A stretch of 7,593 nt of DNA, taken from positions 1 through 7,593 of the forward strand of contig JAEZAI010000220.1 of assembly GCA_023427825.1 (NCBI GenBank), given 5' to 3'. Origin of the DNA: Actinomycetes bacterium. GTDB lineage: Bacteria > Actinomycetota > Acidimicrobiia > Acidimicrobiales > Microtrichaceae. The first letter of the stretch is position 1. Each line of letters starts with the position of its first letter. The position numbers and the translations under genes are program-made. The notes below the pieces were generated by a model. It was not told where the DNA came from and searched no databases. It saw only the letters and a list, made by a program, of their open reading frames with translations. Shown one piece after another: positions 5,360 to 7,593 of the stretch.

Positions 5360-6639
5360 CGGCGCCCGACGACACCAGCACGCCCGACCAGACCGCGCCG
5401 AACGAGACCGCACCGAACGAGACCGCACCGAACGACAATGCGCTGACCGACGACGCCACGCTCGCGACCGATGCCGCGCTGTCACCCGAGACGGTCGCGA
5501 TCCGCGCCGGACGGACCCGCAACGGAACGGCGCTGGCCCCGACGATCGTGACCACGACGACGTTCGTCACGCCGTCGGTCGCCGACGGCCGTCGCATGGC
5601 CACCTCGACCACCGCGGACTCCTTCTACAGCCGCTACGGCAACCCGACGGTCAACGACTTCGCCGAGGCGGTGGCGGAGCTCGAGGGTGCGGAGGCCGCC
5701 CGGGCCTTCTCATCGGGCATGGGGGCGGTCACCGCGGTCGTGCTGGGGCTGTGCTCCACCGGCGACCACATCGTGACCCAGCGCCAGCTCTACGCCGGCA
5801 CGCAGCTGCTCTTCCAGGGCGCGTGCCCGCGCATGGGCATCGACGTGACGTTCGTCGACGGCACGGACCCCGAGGCCTGGGCCGCCGCGGTCCGTCCGGG
5901 CAGGACCATGCTCCTCTTCGCCGAGACGCCGGCCAACCCCCGGCTCGACGTGGTCGACATGGCCGCGCTCGGCTCGATCGCCGGCCCGATGAAGGTGGTC
6001 GACTCCACGTTCGGCACGCCGCTCGGGCAACGCCCGCTCGACCACGGCATCGACCTGTCGCTGCACTCCGCCACCAAGGCGATCGGCGGCCACAACGACG
6101 TCAGCCTGGGCGTGGTGTCCGGCAGCCGCGAGCTCCTGGACTGGATCTGGGGCTTCGCCGTCCTGCAGGGCGCCAACGCCTCGCCGTACGACGCGGCGGG
6201 CGGGCTCCGAGGTCTGCGGACGCTCGGCGTGCGCCTGCGTCACCAGACGGAGTCCGCGCTGCGGCGGGGACGCCTGCTCGAACAGGACGACCGGGTCACC
6301 GAGGTGCGTCACCCCGGTCTGGCCTCGCACCCGCAGCACGAGCTCGCGCTGCGCCAGATGCGCCTGACCGGCGGCCTGCTCACGTTCGACCTGGTCGGCG
6401 GGCTCGACGCCGGCTGCCGCTTCGTCGAGGCGACGCGTGTCTGCCGGCTGGCGACGTCGCTCGGCGGCCCCGAGACGCTGGTGACGCACCCGGCGTCGAC
6501 GACGCACGTCGGCCTGCTTCCCGAGGAGCTGGCCGAGGCCGGCATCACCCCGGGGACGATCCGCATGTCGGTCGGCCTCGAGGATCCCGACGACGTGGTG
6601 GCCGACGTCCTGGCCGCGCTCGACGCCGCGCAGGGCTGA
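5356..6639 (+). CDS. PLP-dependent trans-sulfuration enzyme (cystathionine gamma-synthase / O-acylhomoserine sulfhydrylase family)
   Basis: This 427-residue fold-type I PLP enzyme belongs to the Cys/Met metabolism family and probably uses the O-acylhomoserine made by MetX. It would add sulfide to give homocysteine or cysteine to give cystathionine. Visible motifs: YSRYGNPT (91-98), SSGMGA (119-124, cofactor phosphate region), Tyr146 in LYAGT, Asp216 in VVDSTFG, the Schiff-base Lys241 in HSATKAIGGHND, SLGGPETLVTHPA (368-380) and Arg403 in TIRMSVGLED for substrate carboxylate. ATG 5356 overlaps the metX stop and is preceded by GGAG with five bases of spacing, a strong start. Residues 1-42 are an acidic, Thr/Pro/Asn-rich, probably disordered extension containing a tandem repeat. 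The core begins near SPETVAIRAG. The family is certain. Choosing between MetB, MetZ and MetY is not possible here; a gamma-lyase is less likely given the operon. Confidence 0.92.
   Translation: MTAPDDTSTPDQTAPNETAPNETAPNDNALTDDATLATDAALSPETVAIRAGRTRNGTALAPTIVTTTTFVTPSVADGRRMATSTTADSFYSRYGNPTVNDFAEAVAELEGAEAARAFSSGMGAVTAVVLGLCSTGDHIVTQRQLYAGTQLLFQGACPRMGIDVTFVDGTDPEAWAAAVRPGRTMLLFAETPANPRLDVVDMAALGSIAGPMKVVDSTFGTPLGQRPLDHGIDLSLHSATKAIGGHNDVSLGVVSGSRELLDWIWGFAVLQGANASPYDAAGGLRGLRTLGVRLRHQTESALRRGRLLEQDDRVTEVRHPGLASHPQHELALRQMRLTGGLLTFDLVGGLDAGCRFVEATRVCRLATSLGGPETLVTHPASTTHVGLLPEELAEAGITPGTIRMSVGLEDPDDVVADVLAALDAAQG
5391..5435 (+). repeat. Three tandem 15-base units in the N-terminus of the PLP enzyme gene
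   Basis: Units at 5391-5405, 5406-5420 and 5421-5435 are identical apart from one G/A difference in the first. They encode repeats of Thr-Ala-Pro-Asn-Glu. The unit length is a multiple of three, so copy-number change keeps the frame. They lie in the predicted disordered extension, before the conserved catalytic domain. Confidence 0.92.
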
Positions 6640-6663
6640 GCGCGGACCGAGCACGGGAGCCGT

Positions 6664-7452
6664 GTGCCCGAGCTGATCGAGGTCGAGACCTACCGCCGGG
6701 CGGCCGAGCAGGTCGTGGGGCGGACCGTCGACGGGGTGCTCGCACCCGACGACTGGTTCCTCAAGCGCGGCGCGTCCGCACCGTCGCTCACCGGCGCGCT
6801 GCTGGGGGAGCGGGTGCTCGCGGCCGAGCGGCTCGGCAAGCTGCTGATGCTGCCCATGAGCTCGGGTGCGGTGCTCGGCCTCCGCTTCGGGATGACCGGC
6901 CGGCTCGTGGTCGACGGCGCCATGCCGATCTCCCGGCTCGAGTACTCCAGCGGCCGGCTGGACCCGGCGTGGGAGCGCTTCGGCCTCGACTTCGAGGGCG
7001 GCGGCTCCCTGGTCGTGATCGACGCCCGGCGCCTGGGCGGCGTGGAGCTGGACCCGGACCTCGGCGCGCTGGGACCGGAGGCGTCGACGGTGACGGTCGG
7101 CCAGCTCCGGGACGCGCTGGGCACGTCCACCGCGCCGCTGAAGGCCGCCCTCCTGGACCAGCACCGGCTGGCCGGTCTGGGCAACCTGCTGGTGGACGAG
7201 ACGCTGTGGCGCGTCGGGCTCGACCCGGCCCGGACGGCCGGCTCGCTCGATGCGGGCGAGCAGCGTCGCCTGGCCGCCGGCATCCGGTCCACGGTCCGGG
7301 ACCTGGACCGCCGGGGCGGCTCCCACACCGGCGACCTCCAGCGAGCACGGACCCGCGGTTCGGTCTGCCCACGGTGCGGGACACCGTTGCTGCGGCGGAC
7401 GATCGGCGGGCGGACCACGTACTCGTGCCCGCTCGAGCAGCCGCCGGGATGA
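6664..7452 (+). CDS. Fpg/Nei-family DNA glycosylase (formamidopyrimidine-DNA glycosylase-like) with variant zinc finger
   Basis: The product is a bifunctional DNA glycosylase/AP lyase-type base-excision repair protein of 262 residues, close to the usual 270-290. After Met removal the N-terminus is the catalytic Pro with Glu next to it, in PELIEVETYR; the classical form is PELPEVE. Lys59 (RLGKLLML) matches the conserved beta-strand lysine. GMTGR (76-80) and DARRLGG (120-126) are core motifs. The helix-two-turn-helix spans about 159-188, with GLGN at 171-174. The C-terminus carries CPRC (235-238), Arg250 in GGRTTYSC and Cys255, but where a fourth zinc cysteine is expected there is Glu258 (CPLEQ), and the protein stops four residues later. 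GTG 6664 has GGGAG four bases upstream. The gap to the PLP enzyme is only 24 bases, so co-transcription is likely. Substrate (8-oxoguanine/FapyG versus oxidised pyrimidines) is not determinable, so no gene symbol is given. Confidence 0.9.
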   Translation: MPELIEVETYRRAAEQVVGRTVDGVLAPDDWFLKRGASAPSLTGALLGERVLAAERLGKLLMLPMSSGAVLGLRFGMTGRLVVDGAMPISRLEYSSGRLDPAWERFGLDFEGGGSLVVIDARRLGGVELDPDLGALGPEASTVTVGQLRDALGTSTAPLKAALLDQHRLAGLGNLLVDETLWRVGLDPARTAGSLDAGEQRRLAAGIRSTVRDLDRRGGSHTGDLQRARTRGSVCPRCGTPLLRRTIGGRTTYSCPLEQPPG

Positions 7453-7456
7453 GGCG

Positions 7457-7472
7457 CGCCCACGCTCGGGCG
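7457..7472 (+). terminator. Short stem-loop just after the glycosylase stop, possible terminator
   Basis: CGCCC (7457-7461) pairs with GGGCG (7468-7472) around a six-base loop, beginning four bases after the stop codon. The stem is short and no T-run follows, so terminator activity is uncertain. Its position between the operon end and a new promoter-like element is suggestive. Confidence 0.25.
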
Positions 7473-7490
7473 GGGACGGGCTCCGGGTCG

Positions 7491-7519
7491 TCGAAGGGGT
7501 CGTCGGCGCCGGGTAGGGT
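7491..7519 (+). promoter_or_regulatory. Candidate promoter for the last gene, giving a leaderless mRNA
   Basis: TAGGGT at 7514-7519 fits the actinobacterial -10 pattern TAnnnT. Its last T is seven bases before the A of ATG 7527, the distance expected if transcription starts at or next to the start codon. The -35 position, 17 bases upstream, is TCGAAG (7491-7496), a weak match. Leaderless mRNAs are common in Actinobacteria. Confidence 0.45.
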
Positions 7520-7526
7520 GCGCGGG

Positions 7527-7593
7527 ATGGTGCGTCGAGGTCGTTCCGCGCCGCTGCGGGTCACGTCAGGGCTCCTGGCGGCCCTTCTGGTCG
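7527..7593 (+). CDS. Start of a probable secreted or membrane protein, cut by the right edge
   Basis: From ATG 7527 the frame stays open for 22 codons to the window end. It reads as a short arginine-rich N-region (MVRRGR) followed by a rising hydrophobic stretch (SGLLAALLV). This looks like the start of a signal peptide or N-terminal membrane anchor. The -10-like TAGGGT just upstream supports this start. There is no Shine-Dalgarno at proper spacing, which fits leaderless initiation. Nothing of the mature protein is visible, so no function can be given. Confidence 0.5.
   Translation, partial: MVRRGRSAPLRVTSGLLAALLV

Noticed and set aside
3743..5485. A 580-codon minus-strand open frame opposite the riboswitch and metX.
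   Set aside because: It crosses the riboswitch, has low-complexity composition and no recognisable motif, while the plus strand has an unmistakable MetX.
5710..7326. A 538-codon minus-strand open frame opposite the PLP enzyme and glycosylase.
   Set aside because: It is antisense to two conserved enzymes and shows no domain; it is a GC-rich shadow frame.

Overview
The window is very GC-rich, with strong G/C preference at third codon positions, several GTG starts and -10-like boxes of the TAnnnT type. This suggests a high-GC actinobacterium. A member of the Acidimicrobiia is my guess from gene content and style, but nothing in the window proves the taxon. All the genes look chromosomal. I see no insertion sequence, phage gene, tRNA, rRNA or CRISPR array.

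Layout from left to right. (1) On the minus strand, a phytanoyl-CoA dioxygenase-type Fe(II)/2-oxoglutarate oxygenase starts at 830 and runs off the left edge. (2) A 115-base divergent intergenic region carries a plausible forward promoter. (3) A compact DEAD-box RNA helicase follows at 946-2100. (4) Next comes a DNA N6-adenine methyltransferase (start probably 2212, end 3909) with an NPPF catalytic motif and a TaqI/Eco57I-like target-recognition half. No restriction enzyme is visible beside it. (5) The 256-base gap at 3910-4165 is regulatory. It holds a promoter overlapping the methyltransferase stop codon, then a SAM-clan riboswitch that joins a SAM-I-type core (P1-P4) to a SAM-IV-type 3' subdomain (P5 plus a pseudoknot to the P3 loop). 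After these come an 8-bp inverted repeat and a C-rich, G-poor leader that could be a Rho entry site. (6) The riboswitch precedes a methionine operon: metX (homoserine O-acyltransferase, 4166-5359) overlaps by ATGA a PLP-dependent trans-sulfuration enzyme (5356-6639). (7) Only 24 bases later comes an Fpg/Nei-family DNA glycosylase (6664-7452), which may be co-transcribed. (8) A new gene with a signal-peptide-like N-terminus starts at 7527, possibly leaderless, and leaves the right edge.

The clearest functional unit is riboswitch-metX-PLP enzyme. When SAM is high, the leader should turn off activation of homoserine and its conversion toward homocysteine or cystathionine, the methyl-cycle precursors. 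The upstream methyltransferase uses SAM, but it lies before the riboswitch and its promoter, so it is not expected to be controlled by them.

Most of the window is ordinary housekeeping sequence. The points most worth a second look are the hybrid riboswitch and its expression platform, the apparently solitary adenine methyltransferase, and the glycosylase, whose zinc finger lacks the usual fourth cysteine.
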